A DNA stretch of 64,000 nt from CAZMLC01 sp964567125 (lineage in GTDB: Bacteria; Verrucomicrobiota; Kiritimatiellia; RFP12; UBA1067). Of the stretch, positions 20,870 through 30,445 are shown one piece after another (the stretch's first letter is position 1; each line of letters starts with the position of its first letter). The notes beneath the pieces are model-generated. The model was not told where the DNA came from, did no database searches, and saw only the letters and a list, made by a program, of their open reading frames with translations. The stretch is from assembly GCA_964567125.1 (NCBI GenBank), contig CAZMLC010000001.1, positions 114,330-178,329 of the forward strand, written 5' to 3'. Made by a program: the position numbers and the translations under genes.

Positions 20870-22510
20870 CGTTGCCATCTCATTGAAATTTTCCGCCACT
20901 TTTACGCCCGCAAGGCCAACGGCAAAGAGACGCACATACGAAATAATATCACCCAGACTTCCAATGATATTCAGCGGCAACATGCCCAAATCCGCACCGT
21001 TGGTCTTCAGCTCCTCTTTTTTCAGCATGAAACAGGCGATAAGCAGAATTGAAATACCCAGCACGATCTTCATAAAGCCCGGCAATGCCAAAACGCCCAC
21101 AATACTTCCCGAAAGGAAGTACATGAACCAGATCACGCCCAGCCATCCCAACTGCGCAAGCCATTTGGTATCCGGAAAAATCACAACCGCATTCCAGATG
21201 CGGGCCACACTGAGATGGATCACGCCCAACGTGAAGCAAATCAGCATCATATTTCCGTCACCTTTGCCGTTCGGTTCATTCAACCATGCACTGACCGGAT
21301 TGCTGAGGACCGCAGGGTGCGAACCGAGCCAAGTGTTGGAGAGTATACCCCAAACGATCGTCGCACTGGCAAAGACCGTCAGCAGCGTCATCGCGTCGCG
21401 CACGATCGCATTGCTGCCATGCTTGCGTTTAGCCCACAGCGCCAAGCACAAGAGGATGATGCCGTAACCGCCATCGCCGACCAGCATCGCGAAAAAGATG
21501 CTGAAGGCCGCGAAGAATGGCACGCTGACATCCGATTCATAATACGCCGGCGAGATTCCCAGACCATCAAATAGTGTCAGCATCGGCTTGAGCAACTTAG
21601 GCGGACGCAACAGGGTCGGGACAATCTCGCCCACCTCCGGATCGCGCAACACATAGCCCCAGGATTGACGCGCCGCAGCTTCGCGCAGCCGGGCCGTCTC
21701 GTCCTCAGGCAACCAGCCGTGAATCCAGGCAACCGCGCCCTCCGACTGCATGGTATCGACAGCCACAGCGAAGCGCGCTGCATCGCGCAGCTCACTCAAC
21801 GCGCGTGTCACAACCGTACGCGTCGCGGCCGCATGCTTGAGCACCTGCGCGATCTGTCGCGCACGATGCGTCACATCATGGAGCCGTTTTTCGAGTACGG
21901 AAAGTGCGCCGTCGGGAATCGGGATAACCGTGCAGGTCTCGGGCAAATCGCACACGCCCATCTGCACGCAATAGGCGATCGCGCCATCGTGCTGTAAGAT
22001 CGTCGTGGCCGACAGCGTGCGCGCCTGCTCAACAGGAGCCGTAAAAAGCGTAACCGGCACACCTTCGGCGGCCAGCCGTGCAGGCAGCGTCACATCAAAT
22101 TCGCCAAATGGTCTCAGCCGCTGAATCTCACGGGTTAAGCGATCGGCTTCGTTCATGAGCTCCTGCCGCATATCCGCCAGTTTTTGCACGGTCTCAACCT
22201 GCTGCTGCGCATGGCCTTCTATTGCAGACAATGGTTCCGACAGGCAGCGTTGCAGCAGCGCACGTTGCTCAGCAGTCCGCGTCAGCGAGGTGCCCGGCAC
22301 AGCCGTAACCGCTTTACCCATCTTCGCCGCGTTCAAAATGATGTTTACGCGCTCGGTTGCTGCCAGATTGGTCTGCACCGAACGAAACTGCTCTGATTCA
22401 CCTAGTGTTAGCTCAAGATGGACGAGCCCTAAGGCGCGCAGCGCCTCAACCGTTGCCTCCTGCTCGGCCGCAACGCAGAGTACAGTCAGATGTTTCATCG
22501 GCACGATCAT
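20870..22510 (-). CDS. atpI: V/A-type ATP synthase subunit I (a-type), 3' end lost in gap
   Basis: The first 547 aa of the membrane stator/proton-channel subunit. The cytoplasmic half (1-320) is helical, opening IVPMKHLTVLCVAAEQEATVEALRALGLVHL as in V-type a/I subunits. Membrane segments follow, including the conserved VPFFAAFSIFFAMLVGDGGYG near residue 335. The last segments with the channel arginine should lie near or beyond the gap. The start overlaps the atpD stop as ATGA (22507-22510), so translation is coupled. It converts ion flow into rotation of the soluble head formed by subunits A and B. Confidence 0.85.
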
Positions 22511-23127
22511 GCGGCATCCTCCTCGTCCTGCGTTGCCTTTTTACTCCGGCCTTTCGCGATTTTGCCACGCGTAACGGAGGCGGTCTGTTCATCGCCAATC
22601 GCAATCTTAATCACGCGGATATGCTCTTTGCATTCCGGGATCTTGACCTTCTCAAAGAGGTTGACCCGTTGCGAGGTTGTGTCCAACTCCTGCGTCACGA
22701 GTTCGCGCTGTTGCTCCAGAATCGCCCGCTCGGCGCGCAAATTGACCATCCGCGTGATCGTCGCGATGGCCGCATCAAACCACGGAGGCGTCTGAAAGAG
22801 GTCCAGGACCGCGCACGTGGTCTGCACTTCCCTGAAAACTGGAATCGCCACGCCGGCAATGTTGCTCGTATCCGTCACCACGCGATCCACCACCACGAGC
22901 GTCGAAAGGTCATATCCCTGTTCGGAAAAAAGTGCATGCCAGTGCGCGACGCCAGCACGCTCAGCGTCTTGCCGTGCGATCACGTCCTCAATCCGCACGC
23001 TGATGGCGGCGATCTCCGCCTGCAACTGCTGCTTTTTCAACTGCAACATCGGCAGAAACCGCTGAAAGCGTTTCAAGGCATCGCTCTGCGCCTTCAGCTC
23101 TGTTTTTGTCAGTTTGACCTTTGCCAT
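22507..23127 (-). CDS. atpD: V/A-type ATP synthase subunit D (central shaft)
   Basis: 206 aa, the usual length for subunit D. The N-terminus (MAKVKLTKTELKAQSDALKRFQRFLPMLQLKKQQLQAEI) is the long antiparallel coiled-coil start of the family, with a second long helix near the C-terminus. The last 25 residues are lysine rich (GKIAKGRSKKATQ). It forms the rotating shaft inside the A3B3 head. It starts 6 bases after atpB and overlaps atpI by 4 bases. Confidence 0.9.
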   Translation of the reverse strand: MAKVKLTKTELKAQSDALKRFQRFLPMLQLKKQQLQAEIAAISVRIEDVIARQDAERAGVAHWHALFSEQGYDLSTLVVVDRVVTDTSNIAGVAIPVFREVQTTCAVLDLFQTPPWFDAAIATITRMVNLRAERAILEQQRELVTQELDTTSQRVNLFEKVKIPECKEHIRVIKIAIGDEQTASVTRGKIAKGRSKKATQDEEDAA

Positions 23128-23133
23128 AACGCG

Positions 23134-24429
23134 CTACTTTTTCGGCCAGTATTTGGCGGTTAATTTGGTTGGAATGCTGACTTCGTCCGCATTGAAGCAG
23201 TCCGCCAGGATCTGCCAGCCGAGATCCAGCGCCTTTTCCAGCGGGATGTTGACCGACAGATCCATCATCTCCTTTTCAAAGCGGCTGCCGTACTTGAGCA
23301 GTTTGCGATCCCACTCGCTCATGCGAAAGCCCATGGATTGCTTTTCCATAGTCTCCTTGAACGACGCATAGAGTTTGATCATCGCGTCCATGATCGTGCG
23401 ATGATCGTCGCGCGTATTCTTGTTGACCTGCTGTTTCAGACGGCTCAGCGAACCGAAGGGTTCGATACGCCCGTTACGCAGATAAAACTGCCCTTCGGTA
23501 ATATAGCCGGTATTGTCCGGCACTGGATGCGTGACGTCATCGCCCGGCATCGTCGTGACTGCCAGAATGGTGATGGATCCAGCGCCTTCGAAATCCACAG
23601 CCTTTTCGTAGCGCGACGCCAGCTGCGAATAGAGGTCGCCCGGATAACCGCGGTTCGACGGGATCTGCTCCATCGTAATGGCGATCTCCTTCATCGCATC
23701 GGCAAAACTCGTCATGTCCGTCAAAAGCACCAGCACCTTCTTGCCCTGCAGCGCGAACTTCTCCGCCGTCGCCAGCGAAATATCCGGCACCAGCATGCAC
23801 TCCACAATCGGATCCGAGGCCGTATGCACAAACATGACCGTGCGCGACAAGGCGCCGCTCTCATCCAGCGTATCACGGAAATAGAGGTAATCGTCGTACT
23901 TCAGGCCCATGCCGCCCAAGATAATAATGTCCACTTCAGCCTGCAGCGCAATGCGCGCAAGCAAGACGTTGTACGGTTCACCGGCACGCGCGAAAACCGG
24001 CAGCTTCTGCGATTCAACCAGCGAATTAAAGACATCGATCATCGGAATATTCGTCCGCACCATGTTGCGCGGCATAATGCGCTTCGCGGGATTGACCGAG
24101 GGCGTACCGATATCGATCAGATTATCCGTCAAGGCGGGACCTTTATCGCGCGGCTGAGCACTGCCCGTAAAGGCACGGCCTAACAGGGCATCGGAAAAGG
24201 GAACGCGCATCGGCGTCCCCAGGAAACGGACCTTGGCATCCGTTGCGATACCGCGCGCCCCGGCAAAGACCTGCAAGGTAACTGAATCACCATCCAGCTT
24301 GATCACTTGAGCTAAGGATGTTCCCGTCCGCGATGTCACTTCGGCCAGCTCACGATACTTCACATTTTCAGCTCGTAGCGTAATCACGCTACCCGCAAGA
24401 TTATCAATCGAATGGTACAACGTATGCAT
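23134..24429 (-). CDS. atpB: V/A-type ATP synthase subunit B (non-catalytic head subunit)
   Basis: 431 aa, full length. It shows the B-type core: GRAFTGSAQPRDKGP, NPAKRIMPRNMVRTNIPMID, then KLPVFARAGEPYN in place of a Walker A loop, and EIPSNRGYPGDLYSQLASRYEKA. The missing P-loop is normal for non-catalytic B subunits. This is the first gene of the operon as seen: upstream is a 221 bp divergent spacer and then the ABC cluster. In other PVC bacteria such as chlamydiae the order is E-x-A-B-D-I-K, so the absence of the catalytic A subunit immediately upstream is odd. Confidence 0.92.
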   Translation of the reverse strand: MHTLYHSIDNLAGSVITLRAENVKYRELAEVTSRTGTSLAQVIKLDGDSVTLQVFAGARGIATDAKVRFLGTPMRVPFSDALLGRAFTGSAQPRDKGPALTDNLIDIGTPSVNPAKRIMPRNMVRTNIPMIDVFNSLVESQKLPVFARAGEPYNVLLARIALQAEVDIIILGGMGLKYDDYLYFRDTLDESGALSRTVMFVHTASDPIVECMLVPDISLATAEKFALQGKKVLVLLTDMTSFADAMKEIAITMEQIPSNRGYPGDLYSQLASRYEKAVDFEGAGSITILAVTTMPGDDVTHPVPDNTGYITEGQFYLRNGRIEPFGSLSRLKQQVNKNTRDDHRTIMDAMIKLYASFKETMEKQSMGFRMSEWDRKLLKYGSRFEKEMMDLSVNIPLEKALDLGWQILADCFNADEVSIPTKLTAKYWPKK

Positions 24430-24562
24430 GGTTTGTCCTGTTTCCTCAAAAAATACAAAATCAGCACGATAATGTTGGAATCATAGCATTTTTCGGGCCT
24501 TCTCGCAAACCAAAGAATTGAAAGTTTTACGCGCGACAATATCGCGCGAAAATATAAAACGC

Positions 24563-24582
24563 TGGCACAGAATCTGCTTTAT
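24563..24582 (+). promoter_or_regulatory. Sigma-54-like promoter of the Gld-type ABC cluster
   Basis: TGGCAC (24563-24568) and TGC (24575-24577) place GG and GC exactly 10 bases apart, the -24/-12 spacing. The site matches TGGCAYR-N4-TTGCW with one mismatch (CTGC). It continues TTTAT, as does the site before moxR. The expected transcript start is near 24589, about 60 bases before the gene. An overlapping TATACT (24580-24585) could be a sigma-70 -10 box but has no good -35. Confidence 0.5.
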
Positions 24583-24650
24583 ACTGGCAGACTTTAGGTA
24601 GCGCCTCTCCGAGGCCGCTGATTATTAACCCTAACATAAGAGGACAAAGG

Positions 24651-25373
24651 ATGCTGACCGTCAGTAACCTCACAAAAGATTTCGGCCCGTTTCACGCGGT
24701 AAAGGGCGTCTCCTTTTCCGTTGAAAAAGGCGAAGTTCTCGGCTTTCTCGGCCCCAATGGCGCGGGAAAATCAACGACGATGCGCATGATCACAGGATTC
24801 ATCCCGCCCACATCGGGCACGGCATCGATCTGTGGATTTGACATTCTGAAGCAACCGGTTGCGGCCAAGCGCTGCATTGGCTATCTGCCGGAGAATGCGC
24901 CAAGTTATCACACCATGACTGTGACAGATTTTCTCACCTTCGTGGCGCGTGTGCGTGGCTATGCGGGAAGCGACCTTGAAAAACGTGTTGCTGCCGCGAT
25001 TGAGAAGAGCCGCCTGGATACGGTCCGCCACCAGACGATCGAGACGCTCTCCAAAGGCTATCGTCAACGCACCTGCTTCGCGCAGGCCATTCTACACGAT
25101 CCGCAAGTCCTGATCATGGACGAGCCGACGGACGGGCTGGATCCCAATCAGAAGTATGTGGTCCGCCAGATGATCAAGGAGATGTCCGCCGATAAGGCGA
25201 TCATCGTCTCGACGCATATTCTCGAAGAGGTCGACGCTGTCTGCACGCGCGCCATTATCATTGCCAATGGCACCATCGTCGCCAACGGTACGCCTGCTGA
25301 ACTGCGCGCACGCGATCCGCAGGGCCGGCTCGATGAAGTGTTCCGCAACCTGACCACGAAGAAGGAGGACTAA
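24651..25373 (+). CDS. ABC transporter ATP-binding protein, GldA-like
   Basis: 240 aa. Walker A GPNGAGKST (34-42), signature LSKGYRQR near residue 133 (LSxGxxQR form), Walker B VLIMDEPTDGLD near 153 and the switch histidine in VSTHILEEV. It hydrolyses ATP to drive the membrane protein encoded next. GGACAAAGG lies just before the ATG. With the permease, the GldG-type protein and the DUF4340 protein it forms the four-gene cluster common in Bacteroidetes and PVC bacteria. Gliding motility is proven only for flavobacterial members, so the export substrate here is unknown. Confidence 0.88.
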   Translation: MLTVSNLTKDFGPFHAVKGVSFSVEKGEVLGFLGPNGAGKSTTMRMITGFIPPTSGTASICGFDILKQPVAAKRCIGYLPENAPSYHTMTVTDFLTFVARVRGYAGSDLEKRVAAAIEKSRLDTVRHQTIETLSKGYRQRTCFAQAILHDPQVLIMDEPTDGLDPNQKYVVRQMIKEMSADKAIIVSTHILEEVDAVCTRAIIIANGTIVANGTPAELRARDPQGRLDEVFRNLTTKKED

Positions 25374-25376
25374 GTC

Positions 25377-26123
25377 ATGGTCAACATGCAAACCGTTAAA
25401 GCGATTTTCAAACGCGAATTCAAATCCTATTTCGACTCTCCCGTTGCCTATGTCTTTCTGGTCGCCTTCCTCGTCTTGGTCGGCTTCCTGACATTTGGCG
25501 TGGCGATGTATTACGAACGCCGTCAGGCGAATCTGACGCCCTTTTTCTTCTGGCATCCGTGGGTCTACCTGCTGCTCGTTCCAGCGGCGACCATGGGGCT
25601 CTGGGCCGAGGAGCGCCGCAATGGCACCATTGAACTGCTCTTGACGCTTCCAGTGACCCTCGCCGAGGCGCTCGTCGGAAAATTCCTGGCAGCCTGGGCC
25701 TTCATCGGAATCGCGTTGAGCTTGACCTTCCCGATCGTGTTGACCACGCTCTGGCTGGGCTCCCCCGATCTCGGCGCGATCTTTTGCGGTTACGTGGGCT
25801 CGTTTCTCCTCTCGGGTGCGTGCGTGGCAATCGGCGTCTTCGCCTCAGCCCTCTCGCGCAGCCAGGTGATCGGCTTCGTCATAGCCCTCGCCATCTGTTT
25901 CTTCCTGCTGATCATCGGCTTTGATCCCGTAATCAATGCCGTCGCGCAATGGGGCGTTCCGATGGCGATTGTCAATGGTGTCGCGCAATGCAGCCTAATG
26001 CAGCATTTTGAATCGCTGCGCCGCGGCGTCATCGACTGTTACGATGTCATTTACTATGCCGGTGTCATGGTCTTCATGCTGGCCGCAGCGCATGTGGTCA
26101 CAGAAAACCGTAAAGCAAGTTAA
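25377..26123 (+). CDS. ABC transporter permease, GldF-like
   Basis: 248 aa with six predicted membrane segments (opening FDSPVAYVFLVAFLVLVGFLTFGVAMYY). The ATG at 25377 follows AAGGAGG and lies 3 bases after the ATPase stop. An RRNGTIELLLTLPVT motif near residue 80, between segments 2 and 3, is the typical ATPase-coupling helix of ABC-2 type exporters of this family. It forms the channel with the ATPase encoded upstream. Confidence 0.85.
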   Translation: MVNMQTVKAIFKREFKSYFDSPVAYVFLVAFLVLVGFLTFGVAMYYERRQANLTPFFFWHPWVYLLLVPAATMGLWAEERRNGTIELLLTLPVTLAEALVGKFLAAWAFIGIALSLTFPIVLTTLWLGSPDLGAIFCGYVGSFLLSGACVAIGVFASALSRSQVIGFVIALAICFFLLIIGFDPVINAVAQWGVPMAIVNGVAQCSLMQHFESLRRGVIDCYDVIYYAGVMVFMLAAAHVVTENRKAS

Positions 26124-26148
26124 TATGCACGAAGAAGGAATTTAAACT

Positions 26149-28041
26149 ATGGCTACACCCTCTTACACACGTTACACGACAGGCGCACTCGGACTCGCCT
26201 GCTTGCTCGCCATGATCGGTGCCATCACCATCATCGTTGGCAATCTGCGCCTGCGCGCGGATTTTACCGCCGAAAAGCTCTACACGCTCTCCAGCGGCTC
26301 CAAGGCCATCCTCGGCAAGCTGAATAACGATGTTACGCTAAAGTTCTATTTCAGCCGCAGCTCGGCTGAACTACCCATGCAGCTCAAGAATTACGCGGAT
26401 CAGGTCCAGGATTTTCTGCGCGAATACGAGATCGCCGGCAAAGGCCGGATCGTGCTCGAAGCGTATGACCCGAAGCCTGATTCCGATTCCGAGGAGTGGG
26501 CGCAGCGCTACGGTATTGAACCGCAACAGACGTCCATGTTTGGCCAACCGATCTACTTCGGCCTGGTCGCGGTTTGCGGCTCAACTGAACAGGCGCTCCC
26601 CGGGTTCAACCCGCGCGCTGAAGCCACGCTCGAGTATGACATCACGCGCCTGATTACCCGCGTCGCCTGGCCTGAAAAACCGGTCATCGGCGTCATGAGC
26701 AGTCTCCGCGTCCTCGGTCAGCCGCAGATGAATCCCATGATGATGCGCCGCCAGCAGCAGCAGATGGACAATGGCTGGATCGCCTTCCAGGAACTGCGCA
26801 AGGACTATACGGTGGAGGAAATCACACCGGATGTCGCGGAAATCGCGCCGAACATCAAGACGCTGGTCGTCATCCATCCCAAAAACCTTGAGGATAAGAC
26901 CCTCTTCGCGCTCGATCAGTTCGTGCTGCGCGGCGGTCGCCTGATCGTCTGCGTCGACCCCTTCAGCATCGCGGATTTCGAAGCGAACCAGCAGCAGCAG
27001 AATCCGATGATGATGCAGATGGGCGGCGGCAATGCAGGCCCCTCCTCACTGGGTAAACTCTTTGACGCCTGGGGCGTCTCGTTTGACACCGCCAAAGTCG
27101 TAGCCGACCTCGGGTGCTCCACACGCCTCGGCGGTGAAGGCAACCGCGTCGATGAAAATGCGGCCTTCCTGTCGTTCACGGACAAATATCTGACGAAGAG
27201 CGATCTACTGACCGCGCAGCTCTCGCGCATCATGTTCCCCTTTGCCGGCGCAATCGTGGTGAAGGAATCGAAGGAGCTGAAGTTCCTGCCCCTGATCAGT
27301 ACGTCGAAGGACAATGCGTGTGTCGTTGATCAGCAGATGGTGCAGTTTGGCTCCAGCGCCATGCGCGCACAGCTCAAGCCTGACGGCACACAGCGCGTTG
27401 TGGCAGGCCGCCTGCAAGGCACATTCAAGACCGCCTTCCCGAATGGACTGCAGGAAGCGGGTGCCACCAATGCACCGCAGAAAAACCTGACCACAGGGAA
27501 CGGCACGGTCATGATCTTCGGCGACACCGACTTCATCAATGATCGTTTCTGCGTCCAGATGGCCCCGACACTCTTCGGCAATATGGCGCAACCGATCAAC
27601 GACAACCTCACGCTGTTCGGCAATGTCGTCGAGCAGTTCGCGGGCCGCGAAGAGCTGATCGGCGTGCGCTCACGCGGACAGTTCAACCGTCCCTTCGCCA
27701 AAGTCGATGCGCTCGAAACCGAAGCCGCAAAGAAATGGAACGCGCAGCAGGAAATGCTCGAACAGCGCCTGCAGGAAACGCAGCAGCGTCTCTCCGCTTT
27801 GCAACAGCAGAAGAGCGGCAAGGAGCGCGCCATTCTCTCCCCGGAACAGCAAGCTGAACTGGAGCAATTCCGCAAAGTGCAGATCGACACGCGCAAACAG
27901 CTCAAAGAGGTGCGCAAGAGCTTGAATCGCGAGATCGAACAGCTGGGCACCGCGCTCAAGGTGATCAATATCGCCCTGATCCCCTGCCTAGTCATTGCGT
28001 TCGGTATCGCCCGCGGTCTGAAGCGGAGAAAACAGTGCTAA
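26149..28041 (+). CDS. GldG-family ABC auxiliary membrane protein
   Basis: 630 aa. It has an N-terminal membrane segment (14-36), a large extracytoplasmic domain of the GldG type (DFTAEKLYTLSSGSKAILGKLNNDVTLKFYFS; LVVIHPKNL...ALDQFVLRGGRLIVCVDPF), a coiled coil at about 525-605 and a last membrane segment before the basic end GLKRRKQC. Two Met/Gln-rich patches, NPMMMRRQQQQ near 195 and QQQQNPMMMQMGGG near 283, look like mobile loops. It presumably couples the ABC motor to an envelope structure. The next gene encodes its usual DUF4340 partner. Confidence 0.85.
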   Translation: MATPSYTRYTTGALGLACLLAMIGAITIIVGNLRLRADFTAEKLYTLSSGSKAILGKLNNDVTLKFYFSRSSAELPMQLKNYADQVQDFLREYEIAGKGRIVLEAYDPKPDSDSEEWAQRYGIEPQQTSMFGQPIYFGLVAVCGSTEQALPGFNPRAEATLEYDITRLITRVAWPEKPVIGVMSSLRVLGQPQMNPMMMRRQQQQMDNGWIAFQELRKDYTVEEITPDVAEIAPNIKTLVVIHPKNLEDKTLFALDQFVLRGGRLIVCVDPFSIADFEANQQQQNPMMMQMGGGNAGPSSLGKLFDAWGVSFDTAKVVADLGCSTRLGGEGNRVDENAAFLSFTDKYLTKSDLLTAQLSRIMFPFAGAIVVKESKELKFLPLISTSKDNACVVDQQMVQFGSSAMRAQLKPDGTQRVVAGRLQGTFKTAFPNGLQEAGATNAPQKNLTTGNGTVMIFGDTDFINDRFCVQMAPTLFGNMAQPINDNLTLFGNVVEQFAGREELIGVRSRGQFNRPFAKVDALETEAAKKWNAQQEMLEQRLQETQQRLSALQQQKSGKERAILSPEQQAELEQFRKVQIDTRKQLKEVRKSLNREIEQLGTALKVINIALIPCLVIAFGIARGLKRRKQC

Positions 28042-28086
28042 TTTTCAGGGTTTGGCGTGCCAAGCCCGCATCTGGAGATTGAAATC

Positions 28087-29148
28087 ATGACGACAAAACA
28101 AGTTACTTCACTCGCGTTGGCCGCCGTTGTGTTAGGTGGTCTTGCGTTCCTGAGCTCGAACAACAAGAGGATGAAAACCCCGCTTCTGGTCGGCAAACCG
28201 CTGATCAAGAATCTCGATCTCACCCGCGTGCAGAAACTGGAAGTCACGGACAATGGCAAACAGAAGTTCGCACTCGCACTAACCGAGAAGGGCTGGGTCA
28301 TTCCCTCGCTCTTCAATTACCCTGCGGACATCACCAAAATCCGCGCCAACCTCTTGCGTCTGCAGGAACTCAAGATCGGCCATGTCGCAACCGGCAAAAA
28401 GCTAACGCAGGCAACGCTGGTTGACGTTCAGGACGCTGCGGGAAAATCGCTGGCGACGGTCCGTCTCGGCGAACCCCACCTGCGCGAAGCCAAGGGTCAA
28501 ATGGCGATGTATGGCGGTGGTGCTTACCCTGACGGCCGCTATGTCGCGACCGAGGGTGAACAGGTCTTCCTCGTCGGCGATCCGCTGAGTATGTTCGACG
28601 ACGGTGTCCGTTCGTGGACCGAGACCCAGGTCGCCGCGGTTCCGGCAGCCGATGTCATCGCGGTTGAGTTCAAGAATAACGGCGCGACAGTGAAACTGGA
28701 GCGCAAAGAGGGCAAGTGGTTGCTGGCCGGTCTCTCGGACAAAGAGGAACTCGACACCTCCAAGACATACAACCTTGACGCTGGCCTGAGCTATCTCAAC
28801 TTCTCATCCGTCGCGGATCCGAAACTTTCTTCCGCTGACCTTGGACTCGCCACCGGCGCTGTCTATACGATCCACCTGAAAAACGGTGAATCCTACATGG
28901 CGAAGCTCGGCAACGCCGTCGGTTCCGATCGCTATTGCCAGCTCACGGCGGCCTTCGCCGCGACCGGCACAAACGCCACGGAAAACGCGGCCTCCACGAC
29001 CAAAGTTAAAAACTTCAACGAAAACGTCGGCACATGGACCTATTTGATCCCGGCCAGCAGCGCGGACACCATGATCAAAGGCCGCGCGGACATCGTTAAG
29101 GCGAAAGAGGAAAAGAAGGAAGAGCCGAAACAAGACGCGACAAAATAA
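28087..29148 (+). CDS. DUF4340 domain protein
   Basis: About 353 aa. I chose the ATG at 28087 because GGAG lies 9 bases upstream and the hydrophobic anchor (VTSLALAAVVLGGLAFLSS) follows. It has the repeated half-domain of DUF4340: KLEVTDNGKQKFALALTEKGWVI at about 45-70, then VIAVEFKNNGATVKLERKEGKWLLAG at about 190-220. The C-terminus is lysine/glutamate rich (KAKEEKKEEPKQDATK). It is the last gene of the Gld-type cluster and is followed by a strong terminator. The biochemical role of the family is not established. Confidence 0.82.
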   Translation: MTTKQVTSLALAAVVLGGLAFLSSNNKRMKTPLLVGKPLIKNLDLTRVQKLEVTDNGKQKFALALTEKGWVIPSLFNYPADITKIRANLLRLQELKIGHVATGKKLTQATLVDVQDAAGKSLATVRLGEPHLREAKGQMAMYGGGAYPDGRYVATEGEQVFLVGDPLSMFDDGVRSWTETQVAAVPAADVIAVEFKNNGATVKLERKEGKWLLAGLSDKEELDTSKTYNLDAGLSYLNFSSVADPKLSSADLGLATGAVYTIHLKNGESYMAKLGNAVGSDRYCQLTAAFAATGTNATENAASTTKVKNFNENVGTWTYLIPASSADTMIKGRADIVKAKEEKKEEPKQDATK

Positions 29149-29163
29149 GCACGTTTGCCAGCA

Positions 29164-29202
29164 AAAAAAGAGAGGCAGGCCACACGCCTGCCTCTCTTTT
29201 TT
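29164..29202. terminator. Bidirectional intrinsic terminator after the Gld-type cluster
   Basis: A perfect 17 bp stem (29164-29180 with 29186-29202), loop CACAC, with six A on the left and six T on the right. It sits between convergent genes. Confidence 0.95.
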
Positions 29203-29262
29203 ATTGCACATGAGCCTCGGCGCTAACGAGCCCCCTGCGCAACATCATTTTCCGGACGATCC

Positions 29263-30435
29263 TTAGGCGCTATAATACGAGGCAATCAGATGATCGACCA
29301 TCGGGTCGCGCGCCACATCAAGAATCCGCATTTCACGAACCGCGTTCTCAACGGAATCCGAGGCATGCGCCGCATTGATCATAATGTTGGTGCCGAATTC
29401 ACGGCGAATCGACCCCGGACGCGCTTTGCTAGGATCGGTTGCACCCAAAATATCACGAATCTTATTTACGGCATCGATGCCTTCGTAAACCAGCGCGAGG
29501 CACTCTTCCTTGCCTGGATGTACCTTTTCTTCAAGCGTGCAATTCGACGGACGCATCCCCGTCATAAATTCCACAATATTTTCAAATTCACGTGCGGCAA
29601 AAAGCGGTGCTAACTCATCGCACAGACCGTCAAGACTTGCCGGTTCGACCGGAAAGCCGAACTCGCGCGAAAGCGCCTGCGCGGCGCGATCCGCTCCGAA
29701 AAGTTTAAAGACGCGTTTTAAATTTTCGCGCACAGGTCCGTAAAACTCCTCGGCCTGCGCAACCGACATCGAGAATTTCTTGACCCCGACAATGCGCAGT
29801 CCTGTACTCGACAGAAGGTCCATGATGTTGCCCGCACGCAACGACGGCTGACGCCAGTTATCCGGCTTGAGCATCACCAGCGTCCGTTGGACATCCTCGC
29901 CCGCTTGAAAATCCATCGCGCCGCGGACAATCCCCGCATCCGTAGGCAGATACTGGCCAATCAGCCGCAGGATTTCACCCACGACCTTTTTGTTCGCGCC
30001 CACAAGAACCGCCGGCTCAAAATACTCCACCGCGTTCGTCACGGGATCGCGCACCATATCGCCATACGTGTCGCGGATCGTCTGACCGCTCAACCAGCGC
30101 TGCCGGATGCTGCCCGTCACCTCATAGATTTTCCGAATCGCATCTTCGCCTTCAAACAGCAAGAGCATGGATCGATGCGGCTGTCCTGTAACCGGATCAG
30201 GCGCATAGTTTTTCCCGATGTAACTGGAAAACAACTCACACTTTTCCGGATCGGACGGATCATAGTTCGTCAAATATGTCGTCAGGTCATTGACCATTGT
30301 TTGCGAAGCACCGATAATCCGGGCGCCCACCAGTTTGAGATCCGTCCGTACCAGATAGCGCGCAATAATCCCCCCGGTCCGCGACTTCCGGATCGGATAG
30401 GGATTCATCAATGCAAAAGCAAGTTCTTTCGCCAT
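29263..30435 (-). CDS. Tandem-domain nucleoside diphosphate kinase, first domain degenerate
   Basis: 390 aa, more than twice the usual 140-150. The second half is a normal NDK: TLVMLKPDNW near 185, then DPSKARPGSIRREFG and NAAHASDSVENAVRE near 350, where the histidine is the phosphate-carrying residue. The first half shows the same fold outline (AFALMNPYPIRKSRTGGIIARYL; LLFEGEDAIRKIYEVTG) but in place of the histidine segment has GDMVRDPVTNAVEYFEPAVL, with no histidine. It would therefore be non-catalytic. The active half balances nucleoside triphosphates. The gene follows cstA by 10 bases. Similar long forms exist in PVC bacteria as far as I recall. Confidence 0.82.
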   Translation of the reverse strand: MAKELAFALMNPYPIRKSRTGGIIARYLVRTDLKLVGARIIGASQTMVNDLTTYLTNYDPSDPEKCELFSSYIGKNYAPDPVTGQPHRSMLLLFEGEDAIRKIYEVTGSIRQRWLSGQTIRDTYGDMVRDPVTNAVEYFEPAVLVGANKKVVGEILRLIGQYLPTDAGIVRGAMDFQAGEDVQRTLVMLKPDNWRQPSLRAGNIMDLLSSTGLRIVGVKKFSMSVAQAEEFYGPVRENLKRVFKLFGADRAAQALSREFGFPVEPASLDGLCDELAPLFAAREFENIVEFMTGMRPSNCTLEEKVHPGKEECLALVYEGIDAVNKIRDILGATDPSKARPGSIRREFGTNIMINAAHASDSVENAVREMRILDVARDPMVDHLIASYYSA

Positions 30436-30445
30436 AGTTATTCCA

